Assembly (NCBI GenBank): GCA_032158125.1
Contig: JASKOT010000038.1
Span: 1 to 64,000, forward strand
Reading direction: 5' to 3'
Length of the DNA: 64,000 nt
Source of the DNA: Papiliotrema nemorosa
Taxonomy: Eukaryota; Basidiomycota; Tremellomycetes; Tremellales; Rhynchogastremaceae
Positions 1 to 11,473 of the stretch are shown here, one piece after another. Position 1 is the first letter of the stretch. Every line of letters begins with the position of its first letter. The notes beneath the pieces are model-generated. The model worked only from the letters and a program-made list of their open reading frames with translations. It did no database searches and was not told the DNA's origin. Made by a program: the position numbers and the translations under genes.

Positions 1-13
1 AGCGACTTAGACG

Positions 14-35
14 ACTTAGTTACTGGTAACTAAGT
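14..35. repeat. Short perfect palindrome
   Basis: ACTTAGTTAC and its reverse complement flank a 2-base spacer. It lies just outside the large foldback element and may belong to the same repeat landscape. No function can be assigned. Confidence 0.5.
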
Positions 36-119
36 TCACATATATCGTTGAGTACCTTCTCTCTCTCTAGGCTAGATAAACTAGTCACGCGTTGGGCTGG
101 TAACTAGTAGTGGAGCAAC

Positions 120-1092
120 GTGACAACAAGGAACTTCGAGAGAATTAGGTTCGCTAAGGTATCTTATTGTTTTGCCACCGCTTCTTATTGTTCTTGCCCG
201 ACGCAAGACTATTCTTATTGTCTCCAAAACAACGGCGAAGTTCGGCACCATCGGCTGGTAGAGGAATAAAAGGGAACCGAGGTTATTTGGCAAGGTTGCC
301 TATTGTTCTAGACGAACAGTATAGAACTTTGACGATGCAACAATAAGGCCAGATGGTGGACGCATGGGTCAGGCAATGAGAGGAGCCTTCTGGACGAGGT
401 ATAAAGATGAGTCGTCAAAGATCAAGGATCCTTAGCGATCCTCGATTAGCAGTCACTGGTAGTTACTTGTAGATGATATCCTCGCATACATTGTCCTTTG
501 ATTACTCGTACTTCGCTTGAGATAGTTGATCTTATCCTACGTCGTTGGCTACTCTCAGTCCCCAACGACCCTCGCCTAGCTTCAACGAACTTCCTTTAGG
601 TTAGGGCCAAATCCAGGATAGGATCAACCCACGCTTCTGACAGCTGGGGACTCAGAGTAGCCAACGACGTAGGATAAGATCAACTGTCTCAAGCGAAGTT
701 TGAGTAAAACAAAGACGATGAATGCAAGGACATCAACTATGAGTAAGTACCAGTGACTGCTAATCGAGGATCGCTAAGGATCCTTGATCTTTGACGACTC
801 ATCTTTATACCTCGTCCAGAAGGCTCCTCTCATTGCCTGACCCATGCGTCCACCATCCGGCCTTATTGTTGCATCGTCAAAGTTCTATATTGTTCGTCTA
901 GAACAATAGGCACCTTTGCGCAAATAACCTCAGATCCCTTTTGTTCCTCTATCAGCCGATGGTGCCGAACTTTGCTGTTGTTTTGGAGACAATAAGGATA
1001 GTCTTGCGTCGGGCAAGAACAGTAAGAAGCGGTGGCAAAACAATAAGATTCTAGTAAAGAACCTAATTTCTTCGAAGTTTCTTGTTTGTCGG
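120..1092. repeat. Large foldback element (two ~450-bp inverted arms)
   Basis: The left arm (about 120-565) reappears as its reverse complement in the right arm (about 642-1092) around a spacer of about 75 bp. The middle of the arms (about 340-460 against 745-865) is nearly identical, with one mismatch seen in about 120 bp. The outer parts look about 93-95 % identical and the innermost 90 bp roughly 85 %. Each arm carries several copies of a TATTGTT-type motif. I see no transposase ORF inside and no clear target-site duplication. The form fits a non-autonomous foldback or long-TIR DNA element, but the family cannot be named. ORFs crossing it are not credible genes. Confidence 0.85.
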
Positions 1093-1343
1093 CAATCTTT
1101 GCTTGTCCATAGGCTGGTTGTCGGCTACCTTGCGGTGTCACCCCTGACACTAATCTTATACTTACATATCTCCCTTTGCTGGACATCATGCCAGAAGCAG
1201 TTCATCTGCAGGAGTAGGCCATATGTTAGGGCGTGGTTGTCAACAACCCATCCCAAGACTTGCTCTGACCATCTTCGAGCTTGGGGCAATGTTGACACGT
1301 ATATAAAGGTTTGTTTTGCACCACAGACAAGCAACCATTTGGT

Positions 1344-1439
1344 GATTCCTTGGTTTAGTGGTATAATGCCCGCTTAGGGAGTTCCGGGTTGTCCGGCCTC
1401 TTATGCGGGTGGTCCCGCGTTCGATTCGCGGAGGAGTCC
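1344..1439 (+). tRNA. tRNA-Pro(AGG) with a 24-nt intron
   Basis: A full cloverleaf can be folded. The acceptor stem GATTCCT pairs with AGGAGTC (one G-T pair), followed by a D arm and an anticodon stem CCCGC/GCGGG. The anticodon loop is TTAGGG plus T, giving anticodon AGG at 1376-1378, and the T arm is CCGCG-TTCGATT-CGCGG. A 24-nt intron occupies 1380-1403, directly after position 37, the canonical eukaryotic site. The discriminator base is C (1439), as is typical of eukaryotic cytosolic tRNA-Pro. A TATATAAA box lies about 40 bp upstream and a TTTT Pol III terminator follows at about 1446. No CCA is encoded, as expected. Confidence 0.93.
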
Positions 1440-2878
1440 TATCTTTTGCAATCTTTTTATTTGCCCTCATTTCCCGATACCTATGACAATCCTTCGGTAC
1501 CTACCCTCCTGTCCTCTTGCCACTTCGTTCTCACACAATGTACTCCCAGAGCAGGCTGCACGTATGAGCTTCTTGACAAGGGTGTGCTCAGCGATACACC
1601 CTCGTCAGTCAGCAGGAGTTCTCTACCTCGAGCCTTTCATCTTCTGCATCCGTGCATACATGAGGTACTCTTCGAGCGCCTCACCCATGCACGCAACTCC
1701 ATACGAGGTCGCTCATGCATCACGCAGAACAATGTTTTGACGCTCGCGTGATACCCACGGTTATCTCTAATGATATGGATATGTACGATCTGTGGCTGTC
1801 ACTTTGTGTTTCAGTGAAACGTTCCACCATGTACGGTGTCACCCCTCGGGTGCCTTTCCCCTTGGTCAATGCGAAAGGCAATTAGTGCACAAGAAGTTTA
1901 CCATTCCCCTGCACGAATGGGTATCCTAAAGGCAGGAGGTCCCTTCCGGGAACGATATCGCTCTGAGCCTTTCCTCTTCCCCTTCCACCTAGCCCTCGCG
2001 GTCAGTTCGACCCTTTGACCTCTCTTATCCCACGAACAATGAACAAGACCTTGTGATGATGATACACATGCATTCGCTGTGAGATTGGCAATTGAGCTCT
2101 TCATCTTGCCAAAAGACGACACCTGCGAGGGGTACTCGGAGGTAGTGTTGGGAAGTCGGGGCAGGGGTTTGGTCTACTCCTTGTGTTCACATCTCGGCTA
2201 ATGCCTTATCTCCGAGATCGGGTCGGCCCTGACCTCAGAATAATCAATCGTGCTGTCTTTCTCCTCGTCCAATTCTGCGACAATCGCTCTGCCAACGTCA
2301 AATTTCCGAGAACCTGGAGTAGGGTCAACTTACACGTTGTCCCCCTTGATCATATACAGCCCCAGCGGCACCATCTCCACACCTTGTTCCACTGAATATT
2401 CCCTCTCCACGCTATCTGATAATATCAGATTTGTCCTCACGTCGAACCCCTTGAGTTTTCCCTATTCATCAGCAGCCGCTTACCCCGCCGAAAGCGTACG
2501 ACAATGATTCGACCGTCATAGAGAATGACTTGGACCATATCTGGAATCAGCGGGAGTGAGCGTGGTCACGTACGGTCTAGGTAGTTCTCGACGGCCGACA
2601 TGTTGGATGGTCGAATGCAGAATGTCTTGAAGTTGTCGAACAGGTGAGTGAGACTTGAGCGGGGGTCGCCGCTTTCAGTCGAGGTTCTGGCCCGCCCCTC
2701 CCCTCCCTGAATTGGACATGTATCGTCTTTGGCACTACGATCCACTTTGCGACGACGAGCACAGGTAGCGCGAGTGCACGACGGGCGTCCAAAATCACAG
2801 TCGTAGAAGCCGGAAACAGCCTCCATCGATAGACAAACCCCTTGATCGACCGCGCTCAAGCACCTTTTACACTAAACA
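1440..2878. other. Intergenic region, tRNA to casein kinase
   Basis: About 1.4 kb with no ORF I can support. Short ORFs on both strands lack recognisable domains and spliced continuations. The part next to 2879 must hold the promoter and 5' leader of the casein kinase gene. Confidence 0.6.
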
Positions 2879-4535
2879 ATGGCGACCCAACATGTTATAG
2901 GCTCGTCCAACCCGGCTCAGCATCTGTCATCATCAGGCAGTCATAGCTCTAGCTCGAGCAACATTGTCGGGGTACACTATAAAGTCGGCAAGAAGATTGG
3001 AGAGGGATCTTTTGGCGTCATCTTTGAAGGTGGGTCAAACCTATGATGACGCTGATGTAGGCACCAACCTCCTCAACTCGCAGACGGTTGCGATTAAATT
3101 CGTGAGTGTAGCTGAGAATCACGCTCACAGCAGGAACCGCGAAAATCAGACGCACCGCAACTTCGAGATGAATACCGTAGCTACAAGATTCTCTCTGGTT
3201 GCTGTGAGTGACGCACCGGATCCCGCTGATGGTAGTGGGTATTCCCCAAGTGTACTACTTTGGACAGGAGGGTCTGCACAATATCCTCGTCATCGACCTC
3301 CTTGGCCCTTCTCTTGAAGACCTATTTGACATGTGCGGGAGAAAGTTTAGCGTAAAAACATGCTGCATGACAGCCCGGCAAATGGTATGTCCAAGCGCGT
3401 TCCCGCTGACCACAGTTGTCGCGTGTGCAAACCATCCATGAAAAGAACCTCATCTACCGAGATATCAAACCCGACAACTTTTTGATCGGTCGTCCGGGTA
3501 CCAAAGGGGCGAATACAATCCATGTGGTGGACTTTGGAATGGCCAAGCAGTACAGGGATCCCAAGACGTGCGTATAGGACTTGACGCCGCTGACAATAGT
3601 AAACAACACATTCCATACCGAGAGCGCAAGTCACTCAGCGGAACAGCACGATACATGTCTATCAACACGCACCTCGGAAGGGGTGGGTCAGAACCATTGT
3701 CAAACTGACTTTAGAACAATCACGACGAGACGATCTGGAGGCCCTTGGCCACGTCTTTTTCTACTTTTTGCGAGGAGGACTCCCCTGGCAAGGTCTCAAG
3801 GCCGCGACCAACAAGCAAAAGTATGAAAAAATTGGTGAAAAAAAGCAGACTACCCCGATACCCGAGCTCGTCGAAGGGTACCCGCAGGAATTTGCTATTT
3901 ACCTCAACTATGTCCGAAAATTGACCTTTGACGAGACGCCCGACTACGACTTTTTGCGAGAGCTTTTTGCGACGGCGATGAAGAATAATGGGGATGAAGA
4001 CGATCAAATGTATGATTGGATGAAGCTGAACGATGGTGCCGGATGGCAAAAGACGGTAAGCACAGAGTCTAGTCGTAACTGATCATAGACCACCCCCTCG
4101 GCAGACGTCTCGAGAAGGGACACTAGATCTAGACAAGATGGCAAAGAGTACAAGGACCGTGGAGTGGAGCGTCTGCGAAATGGTGCTGCTCCATCCCCAC
4201 TCAAGGCTCGAAAGTCTGGGGCAGGATCTGCGCTCCCCAACGCGTCGAACCAAGCGATCATCGGGGTGTCCGCTCCTAGCCCCCTGCCCAACTCGCGGCG
4301 ACAATCGGCGCAAGGTCATCCCTTTGCCAATGTCCACTCATCAGACCGAAACGGCGATTACGACCCATCGACAGTGCCAATTCAGTCTCAATCTGGGTTG
4401 CAACCGATTGCGCCCATGACTGTCAATTCGCGCCCTGGCAACACCGCTGCCAACTCGCAACAGGTCGATGGGGATTATGGGCACAAGAATGGCAATGGCT
4501 TCCTCCGGTTCATAACTTGTGGATGCGCCAGGTAG
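2879..4535 (+). CDS. Casein kinase I, Yck1/2-like membrane type
   Basis: Serine/threonine kinase of the CK1 family, closest in pattern to yeast Yck1/Yck2, which act at the plasma membrane in nutrient signalling, morphogenesis and endocytosis. The ATG at 2879 gives a short Ser-rich leader, then the glycine loop [13 protein letters not shown], the VAIKF lysine, the catalytic loop [12 protein letters not shown], the [11 protein letters not shown] segment and the CK1 signature [15 protein letters not shown]. About six small introns interrupt it, starting near 3031, 3102, 3204, 3385, 3569, 3682 and 4056. A Ser/Pro/Asn-rich tail follows the kinase core. The last residues are TCGCAR, so a Cys-x-Cys pair could be lipidated as the terminal Cys pair of Yck2 is; that is inference. 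Cryptococcus names such kinases CCK. Confidence 0.95.
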
Positions 4536-4726
4536 ATCCCGTGGAATGTCGTGTGATACCCTAATAGTATACCCATCTTTAATTCGCCGTCGGTGTTGAC
4601 CACTCGCGATACCCCTTTACCCTCTTGCAAGTATCCTATCGGTTCCTTTACATGGTTGTTTTCACGGTTGGTAGATTTGAAACATGGATTGTCGCATGCA
4701 CTCATGATGGAAAAGAGCTAAGCACC

Positions 4727-5679
4727 TCAGTCCCATATCAGCTTACCTCTACTGTCCACCGTCGCAGTAGCCGTAGCTCTTCCCGCGCTGACTCCGTTCT
4801 TCTTCTTTACAGTATACAGCTCGTTGATGCGCTCCCTACAAGTCAGTCAGCACATTGCATGGGTGCCCACCTTTCCAGGTCCCTCTTGTGCATGGCCAAC
4901 CGCCTCAACCTTTCTGTTTCTTCAGCCGCTTTGGCTGCCTTTTTCGCTTCTGCCTTTTTGGCATTCTTCCGTTGGATCTTTGTCGACACGGGGAGCGGGG
5001 TGGAAGATGGTGCTGCAGCTGCTGAAGCGGACAAGGAGAGTGAAACGGGTTCTATCGTCAGCTGGAACAGGTGGAGACTCACTCTTTGGTTTGGGGGCTA
5101 CGACATTCCACTCGGCCTCTGATTTCTCAGAAGGTGTGTCTGAATCGGAGGCATAGTCATTTTCAAAGCTCTCCATTTTTGTTTGGGCGGGTCGAGAGGC
5201 GGAGCTCTCGCTCGGTGCTGGTAGTATCGGACCCGGTGCAGGCGTTATGTGTGACGGGTCGATCACTCGCATAACTCGGGCGTGTTTGGCCGGCAGGTCT
5301 TCAGGTGCAAGCATACTGGAGTAAGCTTCAGCCATGCGGGACGAGCTCACTCGTCGACTTTTGTCTTGCGAGGTTTCGGAGCAATCTTCTCTGCCAATGT
5401 CTTTGGCTTTGAGGGAGCAGAGACGTCCTTTTTCTGCTCTGGCCCCGTCTCCGGGGCGATGGGTTTAGGTTCTTCTTTCAAGTCTGTTCTCCTTGACTCT
5501 GGATCCTGTCTAAGCTCTGGACCGTCGGTGCTGGTTGCCTTGTTTTTCTTCTTGTTCTTCTTCTTCGACTTGGACGCCGAGTTTGTGGAGGGGGTGGCTT
5601 TCGGTAGGTATTGCCAACCCCAAGCGAGCACTCCTATCAGTCCTAGCCCAACCAGCGCTTCCGTGGATATATATGGCAT
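4727..5679 (-). CDS. Small membrane-anchored, Lys-rich hypothetical protein
   Basis: Not recognised as a named family. The ATG at 5679 is followed at once by a hydrophobic helix (about residues 6-25, ALVGLGLIGVLAWGW). Then come a Lys/Asn-rich polybasic stretch, Pro/Glu-rich linkers and an Ala/Lys/Glu/Arg-rich probable coiled coil (QRKNAKKAEAKKAAKAAEE). The C-terminus is short and conserved-looking, ending KLIWD. Three short introns join four exons: about 5321-5345, about 5050-5080 with CTGAC just before its AG, and one near 4810-4873. A single N-terminal helix with a charged cytosolic tail suggests a tail exposed from an ER or other membrane; this is inference. It converges on the casein kinase gene, with under 200 bp between the stops. 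Confidence 0.7.
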
Positions 5680-5871
5680 CTTCGGCCTGTCTTGAGTATC
5701 GACAAGAGTCCCCGAGGCGTTGATGATGCTGCGATGGTCGACACCACCCCTCCTGCACCTTCAGAGCCGTCATGAAACGTTAATGAGGGGATCGGATAAT
5801 CTTTTGCCACCTACCTATTACTCTTCTCTTACACCTCAACCGTGATTCTACACTCCAACCCCATTACTACA

Positions 5872-7613
5872 ATGTCGCGACGACCGGCGGACGATGCGCC
5901 AAATGGCGAGTCTGACCTCAAAAAAGCCAAGGTTGAGCCCGCCAAAGCGACCCTCGACATTGCGGCGATTCGAGCACAGATAGCAGCTAGAAAGGCTGCT
6001 CTCGAGGCGTCCGGATCGGGTTCTGGATCTTCATCACCTGCACCCGTCTCAGCACGCCCCGCGGGACCGGCTGCACTCCCTCCCACACCAACAATGGATG
6101 CTTCCGTGGCTGAACGTCTTGCCGCCGCGAAAGCTCGTATAGAAGCTCTCAATGCCAGGGCGAAAAACCCTTACCTTGCATCCACCCCCGCCCCTCCCTC
6201 TGCCCCACCTGTTGCCTTACATCCACTGTTGACCCAGGCATCCACATCAAAAGATGAAAAGAACGACAAGAAACGAGAGAGAGAGAGGTATAAACCCATG
6301 GCGCCGAAATTCAGCACTGTCAAGGCAAACGTAGCAGCTGCACCGACACCGGTACCGGTTGCCGCACCCACCCCAGCCCCGTCGCTCAACCCCTATGCTA
6401 CAACAGAAGCTACACCGGAAGAGAGAGCCCCCGAGAGGAGGAGCAAGAAATTGCAGTTCGCTCAACCGGGTCGATATGTCAGACAGGGGGATCAACTGCG
6501 AAACGAAGAAAAGATGGAAGCGCTTAGGCAGCGTATAGCAGAGGCGAGTAAAAAGGCGGGACTGGACAGCGAGTTTGACACCCTTGAGAGGAGTCTCAAG
6601 GTGAGTAGACCTTTCGTTCTACTCTCATCCCAGCGTCAACCCCCGCCAGAAGTCGAGTGGTGGGACAAGGCCATCATCCCTCAAGGCAGCACCTACGACG
6701 ATATCGAATCCGCCGTGACATGGATGACCACCTCGGACGACTCGCTTATTACTCATCTCATCCAGCACCCCATCCCCATCGCCGCACCCTCTGATCGAAA
6801 ACAAGCCGAACGCGGGTTGATGCTCACCAAAAAGGAACAGAAAAAGATGCGTCGACAACGCCGTAAAGCAGAACTCGAAGACAAGCAGGATAGACAAAAG
6901 ATGGGCCTCATTCCTCCAGATCCACCCAAGGTCCGGTTGGCCAATTTGATGAAAGTTTTGACGTCCGACGCGGTGCAAGACCCGACCAAGGTGGAGGCCA
7001 AGGTGCGACGAGAGGTTGCGGCCAGGGCGAACAAGCACGAGAGAGATAATGAGGAGAGGAAATTGACGACGGAGCAGAGAAAGCAAAAGGAGTATGAACA
7101 GTTGGCCGCTCGGGAGAGAAAAGGAATCTATGCTGCCGCTTTCAAGTGAGTCTGCACGAGTGTTGTGTTGTCTTTGCTCATATCAGGATCAAATACCTCA
7201 CAAACGGTCGACATAAATTCAAAGTTCGAGAAACAGCCAAAAAGGATCAGCTCTCAGGAGTTTGCATATTCCACCCTTCTTTTGCTTTGGTACTGGTAGA
7301 GGGGACAGACAAGGGTCTGAAGCATTATCGACAACTCATGGAGCACCGAATAGATTGGACAGAAGAAGCTCGACCATTGGAGGACGAGAATGAGGATGAG
7401 GACGAGGCGCCAAAGAATGACGCCGGTCCGGAGAGTCTAGAGGACAACAAGTGCGAGCTGATATGGACTGGAGAGGTGCCCGACCGAGCGTTCAAGCAAT
7501 TCAGAGCGAGACACGCCGAGTCAGACTCTAGGGCCAAGGAGTGGTTGACCACGAGGTATGAGGGATACTGGGATTTGGCCAAGAGGCATATATGGGAAGG
7601 CGAAGATTTGTAG
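5872..7613 (+). CDS. PRP3: U4/U6 snRNP splicing factor Prp3
   Basis: Homologue of Prp3/PRPF3, a U4/U6 and U4/U6.U5 tri-snRNP protein needed for spliceosome assembly in the nucleus. The N-terminal third is Ala/Pro-rich, with a helix IAAIRAQIAARKAAL. The PRP3 domain begins near PGRYVRQGDQLRNEEKMEALR and includes VEWWDKAIIP, the Lys-rich LTKKEQKKMRRQRRKAE and PPKVRLANLMKVL. After an intron at 7146-7186 comes the C-terminal domain (DUF1115 type), starting IKYLTNGRHKFKVRETAKKD and ending in an acidic linker and YEGYWDLAKRHIWEGEDL. A 33-nt intron (6601-6633) is a multiple of three with no in-frame stop. The ATG at 5872 (MSRRPADD) is preferred over an upstream in-frame start because it follows an ACAATG context. 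Confidence 0.93.
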
Positions 7614-7716
7614 AGATAGCGAGATTTTGGGTGCACATGTGACCACCTCGTGTATCATCTCTCAACACTATGAACACCACCCCAAGATCAAAGTTGTCTT
7701 TTGACAAAGATACACC

Positions 7717-10700
7717 ATGAACTCGTCCTCGCGAGCTAGACCCGACCCACCAGATATCATCCTCGGCTCACCATGTACACCATCAGCTTGGTCTCGATGT
7801 TCCTCGCTTACTCCGTTACCCGACACCCCGGAGCCCGACGCCTTTGCAGGTGAACCCACATTCGACACACCCTTAACCGGGACGACCACTTTAGGGAGAC
7901 GAACAGACCGCGTGCGAAAAGCAAAAGAAATTTACGATCCATCGGATGAGCCCATACGAGCGAGCACCAGCAGAGACAGACCTCCCAAGACGCGAATCGG
8001 CATCAAGGCGGATCCCAACCCGGAGAAAAGGTCGCGGACTCCTACATCGGTGAGGGCTCTTGGGACCACCACGAAGAAGAGGAAGGGGAAAGCGAAATCT
8101 CTAAAGGAGATCAAGGTGTCCACGCCAGAAAAGACAGAACTCGGCATCGCCGATGGAGTCGCTGGGAAAGCCTTCCTCCATGAGTCCAGGACCGACCAAT
8201 CCGCCGGTGGTGCGGTGGGAGGAGAGGTACAGCAATCTACCGCGAAGCGAAAGAGACGCCCTGCTGGGTGTCTCCCGGTCAGTTTCAAGGCGAGCCTGCT
8301 CGACTGTTTGATTTCCACCACCCCAAGCGAACCCGAAAAGCCTGAGCCTCCCCGTTCGGACTTCCAACTGCCCAATCCACCTGATGCGATTGCGGCGAGA
8401 CCTACGCTTCGTACAAGATCCAAGAAAAAGCAAAGGCATATACCGACGCAGCCAGTTGAAGTGGTAGCTATCAGAAAGCAAGGTTACATCTCGTCATCCA
8501 CCTTTTCGAAAGTCCTTCGGCTTGTCGCCAACTTAGCTCCGACATTCACTCCGCCTCAGACTCGATACCAAGGACCCATACCTCAGCCTCCCGTTTGGGC
8601 CGAGGTGGGTTGGATCTCTATCAAGCTAATCCTAGTCGAGGCAAGAGCTATGTGAGGCCCTGCCATACTATCGAGCATTTCAAGCGGGACTATACTCCAA
8701 CTCCCGTATCGCGTATGGATACCTCCTCGAAGCGTTCCCCGCACCGTGAGCTCACTCGATCTCTCAGTCAGAACTCATTGCAGTCGAGACGTGTGGGCGC
8801 ACGATGGACGAGTGGTCATCTCTCATGGGTGAGAGCAACACTGTCTCTCCTGACTCTAGGGGAGGACAATGTGTTCGAACGACCGATAGCCACGGTCGAC
8901 TGGGTCAGCCAGCCCTTCAAGCGGATCAAAGCGCCGCGGACTCTCGTGTTGATACCCTTCTCAACGCCCATCGAAATCAGACGCCGATAGTTTTGCTTGT
9001 CGGGGAGGGATACGGATCTCTACCGTTTTCCCTCGGGTGTGCTTATGCTGTTCTAGGATGGTGAGCCTCCAAGTGGTATCGACTAACAAGAGGTACTGGA
9101 TATCACATGTCTGGGTTGAAGCCGAACCTGTGGCCAACGGGATCAAGGCACCAAACGATCGCGACTACTTTCACCGGTACAAACTGCGCTTCGATCGGAT
9201 CGAAAGTCAAGGTCCGCCTTGGTGGGATACGTACACAGTCGGAGACGGACCGGCCTTGGACCCTTTGGGCACTGTCAGAGAGTCATCTGGCTCGAAATCA
9301 AGAGGGCCGCCGACACTGGTTGATCCAATTTCCGGTTTAGCAACACCGCCGATCACCCCACCGAAGCGTGACAATGCCCATCTCTCCACATATTCTCGCA
9401 CAGTCGAAGATTCCCCGGGCTTGCCTTGCACACCCCTTTCGGAAGTCAAAGAGCATGATGCCAATGGTACTGCGCGTACCGGGATTGACCCCTCTTCCGA
9501 AGTGACAGAAGGGTCTCCAATCGTCGCCTCTAGCGCGGATCGGGTAGAGTCATTGTGAGTCTAGGTCGACGATATGTGTAGCCCGATCTGACGTGGCTTG
9601 TAGCCACAGCATCTCTCAGAATTGTCCTACATGTCATGCCTCGTCGCCCCGCATCTATGTCGAGGGGTGGATATGTGTGCAACATAGCTGTCCCCAGTTC
9701 TGGCTTCTGGACACCATGATTGGGCTGATGCCGATCCCACCTGGGTTCAGGTTGACCTACGCCGCGGAATGGCTCTCACCAGTCGGTACCCCAAGATTGC
9801 TCGTTCGGCCACCGTACAGCGTGTGTCCTCCCGCGCCGGTTCCCGGTCTCAGCGAGTCACAACAGTGCCCAGGCGACAGGACACTGTGGAAAGGTACGTG
9901 AAAGCTTGTCAGACGCTGAGTATAGGCTGGGTGTGCCCAGACTGTCATCGAGCCAACTGCCGATACCGCTGGGAGATATGGGTAGGTGTCTCTCTAGACT
10001 CTCCTGACATTAGGAATGCGTCTCATGCGGAAAGACACACGCACCAATCGATCCGGCGCAGATTGTGGCGCCTCCCGAGCGAGACGCTTCCTTTCTCGGA
10101 GCTGTCGCGGTCGGCCCCTCTTCCGACATACAAGTCGATTTTGGCCGGACATCCCACTTGGCTTGCATAGTGTTTAAATACACCCTGCCCAATAGGTGAG
10201 CTGACCCGCTGGTCTAGACCGACATCAGGACGGGGAGCATATACCACATCATTCCGGAGAACAAGGATCAAGCAGACAGGATCTGGGAGATGTATCAAAT
10301 CCAAGCTGCGGCCACGCCTGTTCCCCTCTTTCAAAGACGAGCCTTGGGTTCCGTGAGTGATACACTAGTTTGAAGCTGAGATCAGCATACAGGTCAGCAG
10401 AGTGTCTCCCGTTGCTAATCACTAGCCAAGGGGCAATTATTAGCTCAACACTTTGCGGTCAACTCTGGGGCAAGCTACAAGTACAATGTCGATACCCTCA
10501 GCTTGAGCTTTGGCGACTCGCCAGCTTGCGTTTTGAGAGCCAGAGATATGTGAGTCACGGGAGGGCGCAACTGAGTGAAGGATAGCCGAACACGTCTCTG
10601 CTGTTGGGCTGCAGGTGGATTTCAACGAAGTCTTGAGTGTAATGTATCGGGAGGACCAAAAGATGAGCTGGCATGATGATGGAGAAGTCGGACTTGGGCC

Positions 10701-10999
10701 CATTGTCGCTTCACTCTCCCTTGGAAGCGGAGCGACAATGTCTTGGAGACCAAAGGGGAGACGAGTCGAGCCAAACGTAGGATACTTTCGAGGTAAAGAA
10801 GCGCAGACGCTCCGACACGCGCCGGACATTGCTCTGTCCCTCACCCTGGAGCATGGAGTAGGCCTGGATTGAGAGATGAGCATGCTGATGCTAGGACATT
10901 ATCGTGCAAGAGGGAGAGGACATACAAACGAGATATAGTCACAGAGTGATACCTCATGGGTTTCGGGTGGCAGCTACCGCTCGTTACATCGCAGAATAG
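7717..10999 (+). CDS. AlkB-like 2OG-Fe(II) oxygenase with zinc-ribbon-like motifs
   Basis: A fungal protein with a C-terminal AlkB-type dioxygenase domain. The N-terminal ~310 residues (7717-8604) are Ser/Pro/Lys-rich, with basic patches that could be nuclear signals. Further exons give a conserved segment (LPYYRAFQAGLYS, RDVWAHDGRVVISHGG, PIVLLVGEGYGSLPFSLGC, YWISHVWVE). Two Cys-rich modules follow: NCPTC...WICVQHSC (about 9610-9700) and VCPDCHRANC...ECVSCGK (about 9935-10035). The oxygenase core holds SWHDDGE (10671-10691), the H-x-D iron pair, and later SHRVIPHGFRVAATAR with the distal His and the Arg that bind iron and 2-oxoglutarate. About nine introns are needed. The substrate (DNA, RNA or protein) cannot be told from the sequence. 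Confidence 0.85.
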
Positions 11000-11473
11000 G
11001 TACAAGACAAAGGGCTTGGATGCGTCGAGATGACGTATGAGAATGTAGCAGGCCCCAGGGGAGAGTCGTAGGCAGCTGAGCAATTGAAGGCGATCAAGCG
11101 GGAGAGGCAGAACATGGGACACTTCGGAAAATACCCTGAATCGATTTGCCGAAAGGAGTCAACCGGCGGGGGGGAGAAGGGGGGGAGGAGATAGGCAGAT
11201 TTTTTGACCACTTTGAGTCGACCTTCTTCTTCGAGCAAAGACGCGTCGACAGAGAGGATACACCTACTGCCAGAGAGAGTAGTATGCATCGAGGTACCGC
11301 GACCGAAAGAAGATGGAGTGTTCACTTTGAATGTCGATTCATCTTCATAGGCAGGGTCATACACATATAGTACTCTAACACTGGATAGTCGACATCGACG
11401 CGCAGGTCATCACACACACAGACGCGTTTACAACCCACATCTCGCCGCCTCCTTCCAACCCTCACCCCTCTCC
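11000..11473. promoter_or_regulatory. Intergenic and presumed promoter, G-rich
   Basis: About 470 bp between the oxygenase stop and the Whi5-like ATG, with a purine-rich run of G tracts near 11163-11190. No supported gene on either strand. Confidence 0.45.

Noticed and set aside
863..1189. 108-codon minus-strand ORF in the right arm of the foldback
   Set aside because: It is mirrored in the left arm, has no domain or coherent composition and is explained by the inverted repeat.
1389..1751. 120-codon plus-strand ORF overlapping the tRNA
   Set aside because: It starts inside the tRNA intron region, has no domain, and no splice continuation.
8804..9064. Alternative frame starting MDEWSSLMGE
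   Set aside because: The first part is an out-of-frame reading; only the part after 8858 is coding, joined from a different frame by a 31-nt intron.
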